A stretch of DNA of 51,003 nucleotides. Origin: Deltaproteobacteria bacterium (GTDB lineage: Bacteria > Desulfobacterota > Syntrophia > Syntrophales > UBA8958). The translations under genes were made by a program, and so were the position numbers. The notes beneath the pieces were generated by a model. It saw nothing but the letters and a program-made list of their open reading frames with translations. It was not told the DNA's origin and made no database searches. Every line of letters starts with the position of its first letter. The stretch's first letter is position 1. The stretch lies in the NCBI GenBank assembly GCA_026388335.1, contig JAPLJZ010000001.1:1-51003 (forward strand), written 5' to 3'. Below are positions 35,024 to 42,461 of this stretch, in pieces.

Positions 35024-35750
35024 TGGCTTTCGGCAGAGGCTGGACCCACTTTTTCTTGTCCCCGTCGTAGAACCACTTGTCCGGGAAGCCGCGGCGCCTG
35101 ATGAAGGTGGGGTTCCTTGACCAGGAAATCATATCCTCATAGGCCTGATGGAGTTTTCTGAAGATTTCCGAGTCTCCCCCCACATCAGGATGGTGGATCT
35201 TGGCCTGCTGGCGGAAGGAGTTCTTGATGAGCTGTTTCAGAGCCGGTGAAAAGAGATCGGAGCGTTCGAGGTTCAGGATCAGGAGCGACGTTTTTTTTAC
35301 GGATGAAAAGGTGGTAATGATCGGCTTGACCGATGTGAGGGGCTTGTAATTCCGCACCGCCTGCTCCAGGACGTGTTTCGAAGCCAGAAAGCGCTTGTTG
35401 GTTCTCCTCTTTTCCGCCCACCACTGCTCCCCCAGGATGTCGGCCATGCGGCTGAAATCGTCGGCCGGTTTTTTACCCGGCGAGCGGGGATACAGAAAAC
35501 TGAATATCTCCGAAGTTCCATAGGGCAGAATATCCATCATGATCAGGGTCTCGGAGAAGGAAAAGGTTCCGCAACGGGTATTCAGCACCTCAACGAGGCC
35601 CATCCGGGCATCGAGTCTCAAGCGGAGTTTCTGGCGGCACTCTACGGAACAATAGCGGCGTCTTCCCATGTTTTCCGTGGTTCCGCAGGACAGACAGCGG
35701 TATCTGATCCGTTTGTGTTCGTGGGGAATGAGGGCGGTTGCTTTGATCAT
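35016..35750 (-). CDS. J-domain protein with N-terminal zinc finger
   Basis: The 244 residues have an N-terminal zinc-binding region (C19-x2-C22 and C34-x3-C38), a middle region without recognisable domain, and a C-terminal J-like domain (about 165-212) with the HPD motif at 187-189 in KIHHPDVGGDSEIFRKLHQA. The J-domain stimulates DnaK-type ATPases. The chaperone's client is unknown. The tail ends convergently within the cysteine-rich gene by 8 bases. No dnaK is nearby. Confidence 0.75.
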   Translation of the reverse strand: MIKATALIPHEHKRIRYRCLSCGTTENMGRRRYCSVECRQKLRLRLDARMGLVEVLNTRCGTFSFSETLIMMDILPYGTSEIFSFLYPRSPGKKPADDFSRMADILGEQWWAEKRRTNKRFLASKHVLEQAVRNYKPLTSVKPIITTFSSVKKTSLLILNLERSDLFSPALKQLIKNSFRQQAKIHHPDVGGDSEIFRKLHQAYEDMISWSRNPTFIRRRGFPDKWFYDGDKKKWVQPLPKATI

Positions 35751-35843
35751 TTGTACATCATATCATAAATCAGCGTGCCTTCAACCAGCGAATGATTCTG
35801 GTCGTCAGATTGGCGCGGATTTTTCCCGGCGGGATAAATAGCA

Positions 35844-36008
35844 ATGGATATCAAATTCTTGTCCTTAACAGGGAGGAGTGTCTTCTGGTTCATGATCGCT
35901 CTTTTGGGTGTTTTTATGATTGCCAAGGCTTATGCCCCAAGCATTGCCGACTGTCAACAGGAAAGCTGTATGAAAATGAAAATTTGTGATAGTCTATATG
36001 TAAGATGA
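35844..36008 (+). CDS. Possible small exported peptide
   Basis: An ATG at 35844 opens a 54-codon frame. The product has a positive N-terminus and a hydrophobic core (VFWFMIALLGVFMIAKAYA), then a 25-residue tail with three cysteines (DCQQESCMKMKICDS). AKAYA would suit signal peptidase. The ribosome binding site is weak (GGCGGGA, about 12 bases upstream) and the codons are plain, so this may be chance. It lies in the gap before the cyclic-nucleotide-binding gene. Confidence 0.35.
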   Translation: MDIKFLSLTGRSVFWFMIALLGVFMIAKAYAPSIADCQQESCMKMKICDSLYVR

Positions 36009-36036
36009 GCGTTTTGGAAAAGGAGGGCTCAATAGC

Positions 36037-36405
36037 ATGTTCCAGATTGCTTCATACGAAACGTATCAGGACGGCCAGGTCATTATCGAAGAAGGAAGTT
36101 ACGGGGACTGGATCTATCAGGTCGATGAAGGGGCTATCGAGATTTCCAAAATGATTGACGGCAAAAAGGTGGTCATCGATATCCTGCAAGAAGGGGAAAT
36201 CCTGGGCGAGCTGGCCTATATCACCAAACTGCCACGGACGGCCACCGCCACTGCTATGGGCCGGACGGTGGTCGGGATTATTGACCGCAATTTCTTCGAT
36301 CATGAGTTCAATAAGCTTTCCGCTGATTTCCAGAATATTTTTAAGGCCGTCGCCTTGCGTCTCAAACGAACAACGGAGATGATTGCCAAAGCGAAGGTGA
36401 GCTGA
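36037..36405 (+). CDS. Single-domain cyclic nucleotide-binding protein
   Basis: The 122 residues form a cNMP-binding beta-barrel of the CRP type: GQVIIEEGSYGDWIYQVDEG, then GEILGELAYITKLPRTATATA with the phosphate-binding cassette GEL...RTATA. No DNA-binding domain follows. Such stand-alone domains may regulate partners by protein contact, so an effector role is inferred. AGGAGGG lies about 10 bases before the ATG. It stands between the possible small peptide and the MarR unit. Confidence 0.87.
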   Translation: MFQIASYETYQDGQVIIEEGSYGDWIYQVDEGAIEISKMIDGKKVVIDILQEGEILGELAYITKLPRTATATAMGRTVVGIIDRNFFDHEFNKLSADFQNIFKAVALRLKRTTEMIAKAKVS

Positions 36406-36457
36406 AATTCCTAAATCAGGGCTATAGGACAAGGGAACTCCCTGTTACAGATTTTTC

Positions 36458-36495
36458 TTGACACTTCGGAATGATCAATATATTTAGTATACGAA
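36458..36495 (+). promoter_or_regulatory. marR promoter with overlapping operator
   Basis: TTGACA at 36458-36463 and TATTTA at 36481-36486 are 17 bases apart, a near-consensus housekeeping promoter. The palindromic TTAGTATACGAA at 36484-36495 overlaps the -10 box and start point. The same 12-mer returns at 36952-36963 before the next gene, so it is the likely MarR site and implies autorepression. Confidence 0.75.
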
Positions 36496-36512
36496 CTATA
36501 CAGGAGTGACCC

Positions 36513-36932
36513 ATGGCAAAAAAAGCATACGAAGACTGCATCTTGTTTCTTCTCTCCAAGGCCTTTCAAAAGGCCCATGGAAAATTCAAGAAACGCTTTC
36601 AGGCGTATGGACTGACGCCGATGCAGGGCCTTGTGCTCACGGCTGTTTCTGAAGAAGAAGGATTGTCGGCGGGAGAGATCGGAAAGATGCTGGTCCTGGA
36701 TCAGGCCACCCTTTCCGGTGTCCTGGAACGCCTCGCGGAGGCGGGGTGGATTATCAAAGAAATTGCGGAGGAGGACAAAAGGTACCTGCGCATTTACCTT
36801 ACTCCCAAGGCCAGAGAGTTGACCGGCGCCATCATCAGGGAGCGGGATGAGGCTAATGAGGAAATCATGAGCGGCCTCCGGATTGAAGAAAGGTTGCTCC
36901 TGAAGCGGATGCTTACGGATCTCCAGCGGTAA
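36513..36932 (+). CDS. MarR family transcriptional regulator
   Basis: The 139-residue winged-helix regulator has the MarR pattern: helix RFQAYGLTPMQGLVLTAVSE, recognition region GEIGKMLVLDQATLSGVLERL, and the wing with EEDKRYLRIYLTPKARE. MarR proteins act as dimers on palindromic sites and release DNA on binding small molecules. It has its own promoter with an operator copy, and the same operator lies before the downstream 4Fe-4S gene, which it probably also controls. The inducer is unknown. Confidence 0.92.
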   Translation: MAKKAYEDCILFLLSKAFQKAHGKFKKRFQAYGLTPMQGLVLTAVSEEEGLSAGEIGKMLVLDQATLSGVLERLAEAGWIIKEIAEEDKRYLRIYLTPKARELTGAIIRERDEANEEIMSGLRIEERLLLKRMLTDLQR

Positions 36933-36951
36933 TATTTTTTTAGCTTAATGC

Positions 36952-36963
36952 TTAGTATACGAA
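36952..36963 (+). promoter_or_regulatory. Second MarR operator copy
   Basis: The 12-mer TTAGTATACGAA, the same as in the marR promoter, lies 15 bases before the start of the 4Fe-4S reductase gene and ends just before its ribosome binding site. It indicates control of this gene by the same MarR protein. Confidence 0.75.
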
Positions 36964-36977
36964 ACATAGGAGGGGTT

Positions 36978-37751
36978 ATGAGCAAGGAAGACATCAGAAA
37001 TTACGCCATGAATTTAGGGGCCGATGCGGTCGGCTTCGCTGCAATCGAGGATTACCGGTCGAATAAATCGCCGGACCCCAAGATGATCCTACCGACGGTG
37101 AAATCCATGGTGGTGGTGGGATACCGGGAACTTGACGGTTCTGTGGAAAGCGCAAACACCCGGACCTGCATGTCCGGGCGCATGGCCATCATGGAGCTTT
37201 CCCAGAAAAACGTCTATCTTTTGGGCCGCTATGTGGAGGACAAGTATCACGTGAAAACGGCGCCCGTCCTCCTATCCTATCCCCTCGACATGGGATCGGG
37301 GGTCATGGGACTGATCGGGGACATATCGCTGCGTCACGCCGCCATCGCCGCCGGCCTGGGGGTCTTTGGCCGCCATAATCTCGTTATCCATCCCCGCTTC
37401 GGGACCAGGCTTCTCTTCACGGCCCTCCTGACGGAACTGGATCTTCCCTCCGATCCCCCGGTGACAGAGGAACTCTGCAACGACTGCGGCCTGTGTGTCG
37501 ATAACTGCCCCGCCAAGGCCCTGGAGGTGGAAGGTCAGACGGATGCGATGAAGTGCCTGCGCATCTCCCAGCCCTGGGGCATTGGAGGAGCCATCGGCTT
37601 CATCCGCAAGTTTATGAGCGCCCCACCGGAAAAACAGAAGGAAATGCTCCTGGACCCCCAGTTCCTGAAACTCTACCAAGCATCGTTTATCGGCTTCCAG
37701 TACGACTGCTTCAATTGCCTGGCCAGTTGCCCCGCCGGTAGCCGACTGTGA
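36978..37751 (+). CDS. 4Fe-4S epoxyqueuosine reductase-like protein
   Basis: The 257-residue protein resembles the N-terminal part of QueG/reductive-dehalogenase-like corrinoid proteins. A GADAVGFAAIEDYR segment near the N-terminus and AAGLGVFGRHNLVIHPRFG are followed by a ferredoxin motif CNDCGLCVDNCPAKALE and a second Cys cluster, CFNCLASCP. That predicts two 4Fe-4S centres. It lacks the C-terminal HEAT region of QueG. AGGAGGGG precedes the ATG at 36978; an upstream in-frame ATG at 36948 would span the operator. MarR control suggests a stress or detoxification role rather than tRNA modification. Confidence 0.8.
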   Translation: MSKEDIRNYAMNLGADAVGFAAIEDYRSNKSPDPKMILPTVKSMVVVGYRELDGSVESANTRTCMSGRMAIMELSQKNVYLLGRYVEDKYHVKTAPVLLSYPLDMGSGVMGLIGDISLRHAAIAAGLGVFGRHNLVIHPRFGTRLLFTALLTELDLPSDPPVTEELCNDCGLCVDNCPAKALEVEGQTDAMKCLRISQPWGIGGAIGFIRKFMSAPPEKQKEMLLDPQFLKLYQASFIGFQYDCFNCLASCPAGSRL

Positions 37752-37792
37752 ACGGTCGACTGAGGAAATGATCAGCGCCCGGGGGCGGTAGT

Positions 37793-37904
37793 CTACGACT
37801 GGATCGTTTTACCCTGTAGATTGTTCCAGGTGTTTTCCGAGTACCAGATATCGACGAATTCCAGGAGCGAGTCTCTTTCCCGTTTCTTGATCTCGTCTGC
37901 CAGG
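37793..37904 (-). pseudogene. 3' remnant of an enoyl-CoA hydratase gene
   Basis: The minus strand encodes LADEIKKRERDSLLEFVDIW and continues to the stop, the last 36 codons of an enoyl-CoA hydratase. It matches the C-terminus of the intact gene at 42462-43214 except for one Lys-to-Arg change. The DNA of the matched 114-base stretch (37791-37904 versus 42460-42573) differs at 5 positions. Similarity stops abruptly at 37904, where the coding part is lost. No start codon or other part of the gene is nearby. Confidence 0.9.
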
Positions 37905-38029
37905 AATACGCCCCCGACGGCTGGCCACTCAACAAGGCGTGCTGAACGCGCTGGTTTCGCCATTAGCACCGGCCGTCAGGACCTCTGTAATGGTCTACGA
38001 ACATCATGAATAGTCGCGCATCGGCAACG

Positions 38030-38590
38030 TTATTTTTTGCACACGGTCTTTCCTGCATTGTAAGCCTTTTCCATCGCCTCCTTATTTTTGAGGACATCAT
38101 CCGGTTTATACGTGCCGGCGGAGACAATCGTGTCCTGAACCTTTAATCCGAGGAACGACAGCACGCCTTTGTTCAGGTCGAAGGATGACTGAAATGTACC
38201 CGGGTCGGACTGCCCCTGCGTGTACACCATGAGCGTTTTCTTTCCCTCACCAAGCTTGTGCGTAAAATCGTCATTGAGAAACGTATAGAGTCGGTCCACA
38301 AAAAGCTTGGTCTGACCTGTCATCTGAAACATATAGACAGGTGTACCGACCACAACGGCGTCCGTATTCCTTATTTCGTCGTATAGCGGCGCCATGTCGT
38401 CCTTCTGGATGCAAACCCCTTCCGGTTTCTTGCAGGCTCGGCATCCCTGGCACCCCTTGATGTTCATCTCGTTCAAAAAATACACCTTCGTTTCCGCCCC
38501 GCTTTCCTGCGCCCCCCGCAACACCTCATTTACAAGCCTGGCCGTATTCCCTTTCTTTCTGGGACTTCCTACAAAACCGACAACTTTCAT
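38030..38590 (-). CDS. Iron-sulfur flavoprotein / NADPH-dependent FMN reductase-like
   Basis: The 186-residue flavodoxin-fold protein starts with the FMN phosphate loop FVGSPRKKGNTARLVNEVL. It then has CQGCRACKKPEGVC, a C-x2-C-x2-C-x6-C arrangement like the 4Fe-4S site of archaeal iron-sulfur flavoproteins, and VVVGTPVYMFQMTGQTKLFVDR. It may reduce quinones, oxygen or peroxide. The ATG at 38590 has AAGGAGG upstream. A TetR operator lies just before it and the tetR gene is directly upstream on the same strand, so TetR probably represses it. Confidence 0.87.
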   Translation of the reverse strand: MKVVGFVGSPRKKGNTARLVNEVLRGAQESGAETKVYFLNEMNIKGCQGCRACKKPEGVCIQKDDMAPLYDEIRNTDAVVVGTPVYMFQMTGQTKLFVDRLYTFLNDDFTHKLGEGKKTLMVYTQGQSDPGTFQSSFDLNKGVLSFLGLKVQDTIVSAGTYKPDDVLKNKEAMEKAYNAGKTVCKK

Positions 38591-38610
38591 TTTCCTACCT
38601 CCTTGATTAT

Positions 38611-38625
38611 TAGACTGGTCGTCTA
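38611..38625 (-). promoter_or_regulatory. TetR operator before the flavoprotein gene
   Basis: TAGACTGGTCGTCTA is a palindrome (TAGAC-N5-GTCTA) repeated as TAGACCGGTCGTCTC at 39277-39291 before tetR. On the minus strand it lies between a -35-like TTGTCA and a -10-like TAATAA or TCTAAT. Confidence 0.75.
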
Positions 38626-38643
38626 TAGTTGTGACAAAAAAAA

Positions 38644-39231
38644 TTATTTTTTTGGCGAAAGCATATTCTTTATCGTCGTAATTGCATTTTCCAATGGTTC
38701 CATGTCCTGATCGATCTGTTTCCGAACCGATGCCCCTTGCCATAGATCATGGATAAATGCCGCAGCACTATGTGCGTCGATCTCGCTGTCTATGACCCCC
38801 ACCGCCTGTCCCTCTCTGATGCATGCCTCGTATATGTCCAGCCACTTCCTGATACCTTCACTCTGCGTTCTTCGTATGGTTTCACTCAAATCCGATACCT
38901 CCGCTCCCAGTTTGGCGATCAGGCAAAGCTGCTGGCAGCCTTTCTGCTTATGATACATAAGGATCGTATCGAATAATGAGGCCATTCGCTCATAAGGATT
39001 CACATCGGGATTCGTCAAATGCTGTCGGAGAAATTCCTCGTGTTCCCTAAGAAAGTTCTTCATCAACTCTACGCCAAAATCCTCCTTAGACTTGAAATAG
39101 TGGTAGAACGAGCCCTTCGGTACACCGGCTGCCGATAGAATTTCATTCAGACCGACCGCCGTATACCCTTTGGCGAGGATGATTGATTTGGCAGTCTCGA
39201 GGATAATAGCCTTGGTGTCTCTCTGGGTCAT
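38644..39231 (-). CDS. TetR/AcrR family transcriptional repressor
   Basis: The 195-residue regulator has an N-terminal HTH (KSIILAKGYTAVGLNEILSA followed by GVPKGSFYHYFKSKEDFG) and a C-terminal ligand domain with a conserved-looking helix (GCQQLCLIAKLGAEVSDL). It resembles the AcuR/TetR_C-type group controlling reductases. Its own promoter (39270-39298) and the promoter of the downstream flavoprotein gene carry the same palindrome, predicting autorepression. The inducer is unknown. Confidence 0.93.
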   Translation of the reverse strand: MTQRDTKAIILETAKSIILAKGYTAVGLNEILSAAGVPKGSFYHYFKSKEDFGVELMKNFLREHEEFLRQHLTNPDVNPYERMASLFDTILMYHKQKGCQQLCLIAKLGAEVSDLSETIRRTQSEGIRKWLDIYEACIREGQAVGVIDSEIDAHSAAAFIHDLWQGASVRKQIDQDMEPLENAITTIKNMLSPKK

Positions 39232-39758
39232 ATCTCACAGTCCTTTTCTATTCCTTGGAACTGCCGGGTACCATATTAGACCGGTCGTCTCTTGTCAATA
39301 AATATTTCACCATGTAATGATGCCGGGTCGGAATCATGGGAAATCCGTAGTAACGCCCCATTTGCTCGCCCCGGTTGCACATACTTGATGCGGCAAGCCG
39401 TGTTTTCCTGGACAATGGTGCCGGATGTGATGCTGCGATCCAGGCCGAGACGAGCATACAAAACGGCGCTTGGCTGGTTGCTTACATCCGCTCGTCGTTC
39501 AAAGCTAATCCTGAGCGGGACAGGATTAACCATGAATTCCAAAAGGATTATAATTGGCACCTCTGCGGCAACCGCGATTGCCGGCATGACATACTGGATT
39601 ACGGTGTTTTCAGGCGTCTTCCCCGTTGTTATGATCTTGTAATATTTTGATTTTGGGGAATACCGTCAAGTATATGGTTTCTTTCTTTAATACGTGGATT
39701 CCGCGGTTCGATTCAAAAAATAAATTTTTAATTGAGGAAGATCGATTGTAAAAAAAGC
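39232..39758. other. Gene-poor stretch with possible decayed coding sequence
   Basis: This stretch has the tetR promoter at its left end and no convincing gene in the rest. A plus-strand frame at 39375-39650 begins HILDAASRVFLDNGAG, which looks like a TetR first helix, but then drifts and lacks a proper HTH. Another frame ends with a hydrophobic 36-residue segment from 39532. The pattern suggests worn-out remains of one or more genes. The DNA before the tautomerase gene is markedly AT-rich. Confidence 0.4.
39270..39298 (-). promoter_or_regulatory. tetR promoter with operator in the spacer
   Basis: On the minus strand TTGACA (39293-39298) and TATGGT (39270-39275) are 17 bases apart. The palindrome TAGACCGGTCGTCTC (39277-39291) fills the spacer, so a bound TetR would block RNA polymerase. 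Confidence 0.75.
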
Positions 39759-39813
39759 TTGATACAAAAACTGTAGTGTGCTACAAAATACGTAGCGCGC
39801 TACAAAATATGTA
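39759..39813 (+). promoter_or_regulatory. Tautomerase-hxlR promoter with tandem operators
   Basis: TTGATA (39759-39764) and TACAAA (39782-39787) are 17 bases apart. Two palindromes, GTAGTGTGCTAC (39773-39784) and GTAGCGCGCTAC (39792-39803), each followed by AAAATAYGTA, repeat at a 19-base offset. They overlap the -10 box and the start region, a plausible binding pair for the HxlR regulator encoded next. Confidence 0.7.
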
Positions 39814-39827
39814 TTAAGGAGGAGGTT

Positions 39828-40022
39828 ATGCCTGTAATCAGCATTACAATGGGTCCATCGACGGAAGAGCAGAAAAAAATGCTTATTGAACGTTTGACAG
39901 CCGACGCTATGGATATTACTCACATAGGAGCAGAACATTTCACTGTTCTGCTCAATGAACTCCCTTATGAAAATCTGGGTGTTGGAGGACGAACAGTCAA
40001 AGAAATAAGGGCTGGCAAATAG
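39828..40022 (+). CDS. 4-oxalocrotonate tautomerase-like protein
   Basis: The 64-residue protein belongs to the 4-OT superfamily; after Met removal the catalytic base would be Pro1 (M-PVISITMG). The next segments STEEQKKMLIERLTADAMD and HFTVLLNELPYENLGVGG fit the family fold, which keto-enol tautomerises or dehalogenates small acids. AAGGAGGAGG precedes the ATG. It is the first gene of a unit with hxlR, separated by a hairpin. Substrate is unknown; related genes near HxlR or YodB regulators occur in quinone or electrophile stress. Confidence 0.88.
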   Translation: MPVISITMGPSTEEQKKMLIERLTADAMDITHIGAEHFTVLLNELPYENLGVGGRTVKEIRAGK

Positions 40023-40032
40023 TAACGAACAT

Positions 40033-40065
40033 AACAGACAAGAGAGCGCTATCTCTTGTCTGTTT
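40033..40065 (+). terminator. Hairpin between tautomerase and hxlR genes
   Basis: A perfect 13-bp stem (AACAGACAAGAGA with TCTCTTGTCTGTT) and a six-base loop GCGCTA end in TTTAAA. It may partly terminate transcription so that hxlR is made at a lower level than the tautomerase. Confidence 0.7.
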
Positions 40066-40087
40066 AAACCAACAAAGGATAAAAAGC

Positions 40088-40417
40088 ATGGCTATTCCAA
40101 AACCGGGGAAACCGGTCAGAGGTTCAAAGTCGGGTGCGCCGATCATGGCTCTCTTCGATTTGCTGGGACGACGCTGGGCGATGGGAATTATATGGCAGTT
40201 GAGAGAAGGACCGCTTCCTTTCGGGGAATTACAGAAAAGATGCGATTCAATTTCGCCGACGATCCTGAGCAGCAGAATCAAGGATTTATGCGACGCTGCA
40301 CTGATAGAACGAACGCTTGAAGGATATACATTAACAGGACAGGGCGTGGAATTATTCAGAATACTGGAACCTTTCAAGGAATGGTCATTTGTTTGGGCAA
40401 AAAGGATTAAGGATTAG
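40088..40417 (+). CDS. HxlR family transcriptional regulator
   Basis: The 109-residue winged-helix protein has the HxlR pattern LLGRRWAMGIIWQLREGPLP, FGELQKRCDSISPTILSSRI and a wing with LEGYTLTGQG. HxlR relatives such as YodB and HypR sense aldehydes, quinones or disulfide stress through Cys; this protein has two Cys (RCDS, LCDA) that could do so, which is inference. It likely autoregulates through the tandem palindromes before the tautomerase gene. Confidence 0.92.
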   Translation: MAIPKPGKPVRGSKSGAPIMALFDLLGRRWAMGIIWQLREGPLPFGELQKRCDSISPTILSSRIKDLCDAALIERTLEGYTLTGQGVELFRILEPFKEWSFVWAKRIKD

Positions 40418-40519
40418 TTTCTCGAGGTTATGGAATTTGTAATGTACTTCTGATGGTTTCGTGAATTTGTTTAATTTTTTTAATAAGAGAAAAATTTATT
40501 CCCGAAAGGAGTTATTCAC

Positions 40520-41524
40520 ATGAAATGCGAATCAGTAACTCAAAGTAGGAGCTTCAGAATAGTGCTGTTTAGCGCCCTGTTGCTGTTAGGTTTCCTTCCA
40601 TCTGCCCGGGCTGAAGCACCCATGATCAAGACCCAGGCGCCGGGATACTATCGTATGATGGTGGGGCAATTTGAGGTGACGGCCCTTTACGACGGCTTCG
40701 TCGAGATGGATACCAATATGCTGCGGAATGCCTCGGAAAAAGAAACTCAGGATCTCCTGTCCCGGATGTTTGCCGGTGGTCCCAAAATACTGGCGTCGAC
40801 GAATGCCTATCTCGTCAATACGGGCTCGAAGCTGGTGCTCGTGGATGCCGGAGCGGGCAAGGTATTCGGCCCGACCCTCGGCGGATTGATTACCAACCTC
40901 AGGGCCGCCGGCTACGATCCGGCCCAGGTGGACGCGGTCGTGATCACCCATATCCACGGCGATCATGTCGGCGGCTTGCTGGACCCGGCGGGCAAACCCG
41001 CCTTTCCCAATGCCGTGGTCTATGCGGCCAAGCTGGAGTCCGACTTCTGGCTCTCCGTTTCCGTGGCGGAAAAGGCCCCGGCGGAATACCGGAAGTATTT
41101 CCAGATGGCCCGGGACCTGGCCGCGCCTTATCTCGCCTTGGGGAAGTGGAAGACCTTCGCAGGCGGGGAGACGCCGGTGTCGGGTATCAAAACGATCCTG
41201 ATTCCGGGGCACACGCCCGGACATACGGCCTTTGAAGTCAGCGACGGCAAAGAGTCGCTCCTGATCATCGGTGATATGGTGCATTCCCTGGCGGTCCAGT
41301 TCCCCCGTCCTGACGTGGCTTTTGAGTACGATACCGATAAGAAGCAGGCCGTCACCGTACGGGAGGCGCTGTTCAAGAGCGCCGCGCAACGTAAGGTATT
41401 GGTTGCCGGCATGCATCTGCCTTTTCCAGGTATCGGTCGCATCCGGGCGGATGGAAACAACGCCTATACCTGGGTGCCTGTCGAGTTTTCATCCATAAAG
41501 GGGAGTAAGGGGGGAGCATACTGA
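40520..41524 (+). CDS. Exported MBL fold metallo-hydrolase
   Basis: The 334-residue protein starts with a signal peptide (FRIVLFSALLLLGFLPSARA-E) and carries the metallo-beta-lactamase motif ITHIHGDHVGG, PGHTPGHTAFEV and the later GDMVHS and GMHLPFPG. It belongs to the broad periplasmic MBL group, related to lactonases and hydrolases of unknown substrate. GAAAGGAG precedes the ATG. It comes after the hxlR gene by about 100 bases and may be a separate unit. Confidence 0.88.
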   Translation: MKCESVTQSRSFRIVLFSALLLLGFLPSARAEAPMIKTQAPGYYRMMVGQFEVTALYDGFVEMDTNMLRNASEKETQDLLSRMFAGGPKILASTNAYLVNTGSKLVLVDAGAGKVFGPTLGGLITNLRAAGYDPAQVDAVVITHIHGDHVGGLLDPAGKPAFPNAVVYAAKLESDFWLSVSVAEKAPAEYRKYFQMARDLAAPYLALGKWKTFAGGETPVSGIKTILIPGHTPGHTAFEVSDGKESLLIIGDMVHSLAVQFPRPDVAFEYDTDKKQAVTVREALFKSAAQRKVLVAGMHLPFPGIGRIRADGNNAYTWVPVEFSSIKGSKGGAY

Positions 41525-41568
41525 TTCATGAAGAGAGTTGTTGTTAAAACTAAGGGAATCATAAACTT

Positions 41569-42444
41569 ATGCATGAACGATTGATTTCTTCCGGAAATCC
41601 GCCTTCCGCGAAGGTCGCACCGGCCTTGTGGTTCATATTCGCAGCGCAAAAGCTGCTGGTCCTGGAGGAGGGTGCATCGGTGTCCATTCCTCGGATCGTC
41701 GCTCCGGCATCCCTCGGCATCTCGCCGCTCCGGGAGCGGTACCTGGGAACCCTGGCGGGACTTGACTGCTACTGTGCCGCCGTTCCGGAAGACGGCCCCA
41801 TCCCTCCGAAGATGGGTTTTTACGGATTGCGGTATCTATTCGGGCGCCTTGCCGAACCGCTTTTTACCATTGCCCTGAAGGCGGTGCACCTTCTTGAGTG
41901 GGAGGCAACTACCCGCTACTGCGGCCGCTGCGGCAGGGAGATGGCGTCCGCAAAGGAAATAAATGCCCGTGAATGCGTGGGCTGCGGGATGGTGGCTTTT
42001 CCCCGCATCTCTCCGGCCGTGATTGTCCTGGTGGAAAGAGACGGTCAGGTGCTTCTGGCCCGGTCAACGAGGTTCACGGCGGATTTTTACAGCGTCCTGG
42101 CCGGTTTTGTGGAGCCGGGGGAGACGCTGGAGGATACGGTACACCGGGAAATCGAGGAAGAGGTGGGCATCAAGGTGAAGAATGTCCGCTATTTCAGCAG
42201 CCAGGCATGGCCGTTTCCTGATTCCCTGATGATCGGCTTTACCGCGGAATACGCAAGCGGCGAGATCAGGATCGACAAAACGGAGATTGTCGAGGCGGGC
42301 TGGTTCGATCCCGATAAATTGCCGACCGTTCCCGGCAAGATCAGTATTGCCCGGCGGCTGATCGACTGGTTCGTCGAGACCAGATTGCCGGAGAAAGCAC
42401 CTACCGCGCCGGCGGCGGAAAGGAGCTACGATCCGGGTGAATAG
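41569..42444 (+). CDS. nudC: NAD(+) diphosphatase NudC-like Nudix hydrolase
   Basis: NudC cuts NADH or NAD to NMN and AMP and can remove NAD caps from RNA. The 291 residues have a zinc ribbon in the middle (CGRCG and CVGCG) and the Nudix box GFVEPGETLEDTVHREIEEE, then VGI, fitting GX5EX7REUXEEXGU. The SQAWPFPDSLM segment is the SQPWPFPxS signature that specifies NADH pyrophosphatase. The ATG at 41569 lacks a strong ribosome binding site. It lies just left of the intact enoyl-CoA hydratase, which is transcribed convergently. Confidence 0.93.
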   Translation: MHERLISSGNPPSAKVAPALWFIFAAQKLLVLEEGASVSIPRIVAPASLGISPLRERYLGTLAGLDCYCAAVPEDGPIPPKMGFYGLRYLFGRLAEPLFTIALKAVHLLEWEATTRYCGRCGREMASAKEINARECVGCGMVAFPRISPAVIVLVERDGQVLLARSTRFTADFYSVLAGFVEPGETLEDTVHREIEEEVGIKVKNVRYFSSQAWPFPDSLMIGFTAEYASGEIRIDKTEIVEAGWFDPDKLPTVPGKISIARRLIDWFVETRLPEKAPTAPAAERSYDPGE

Positions 42445-42461
42445 GCGGACCTCCGGCAGGT

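Noticed and set aside
35792-35989. Plus-strand 65-codon frame in the gap before the cyclic-nucleotide-binding gene
   Set aside because: Composition is not protein-like and another frame there has a better signal-peptide pattern.
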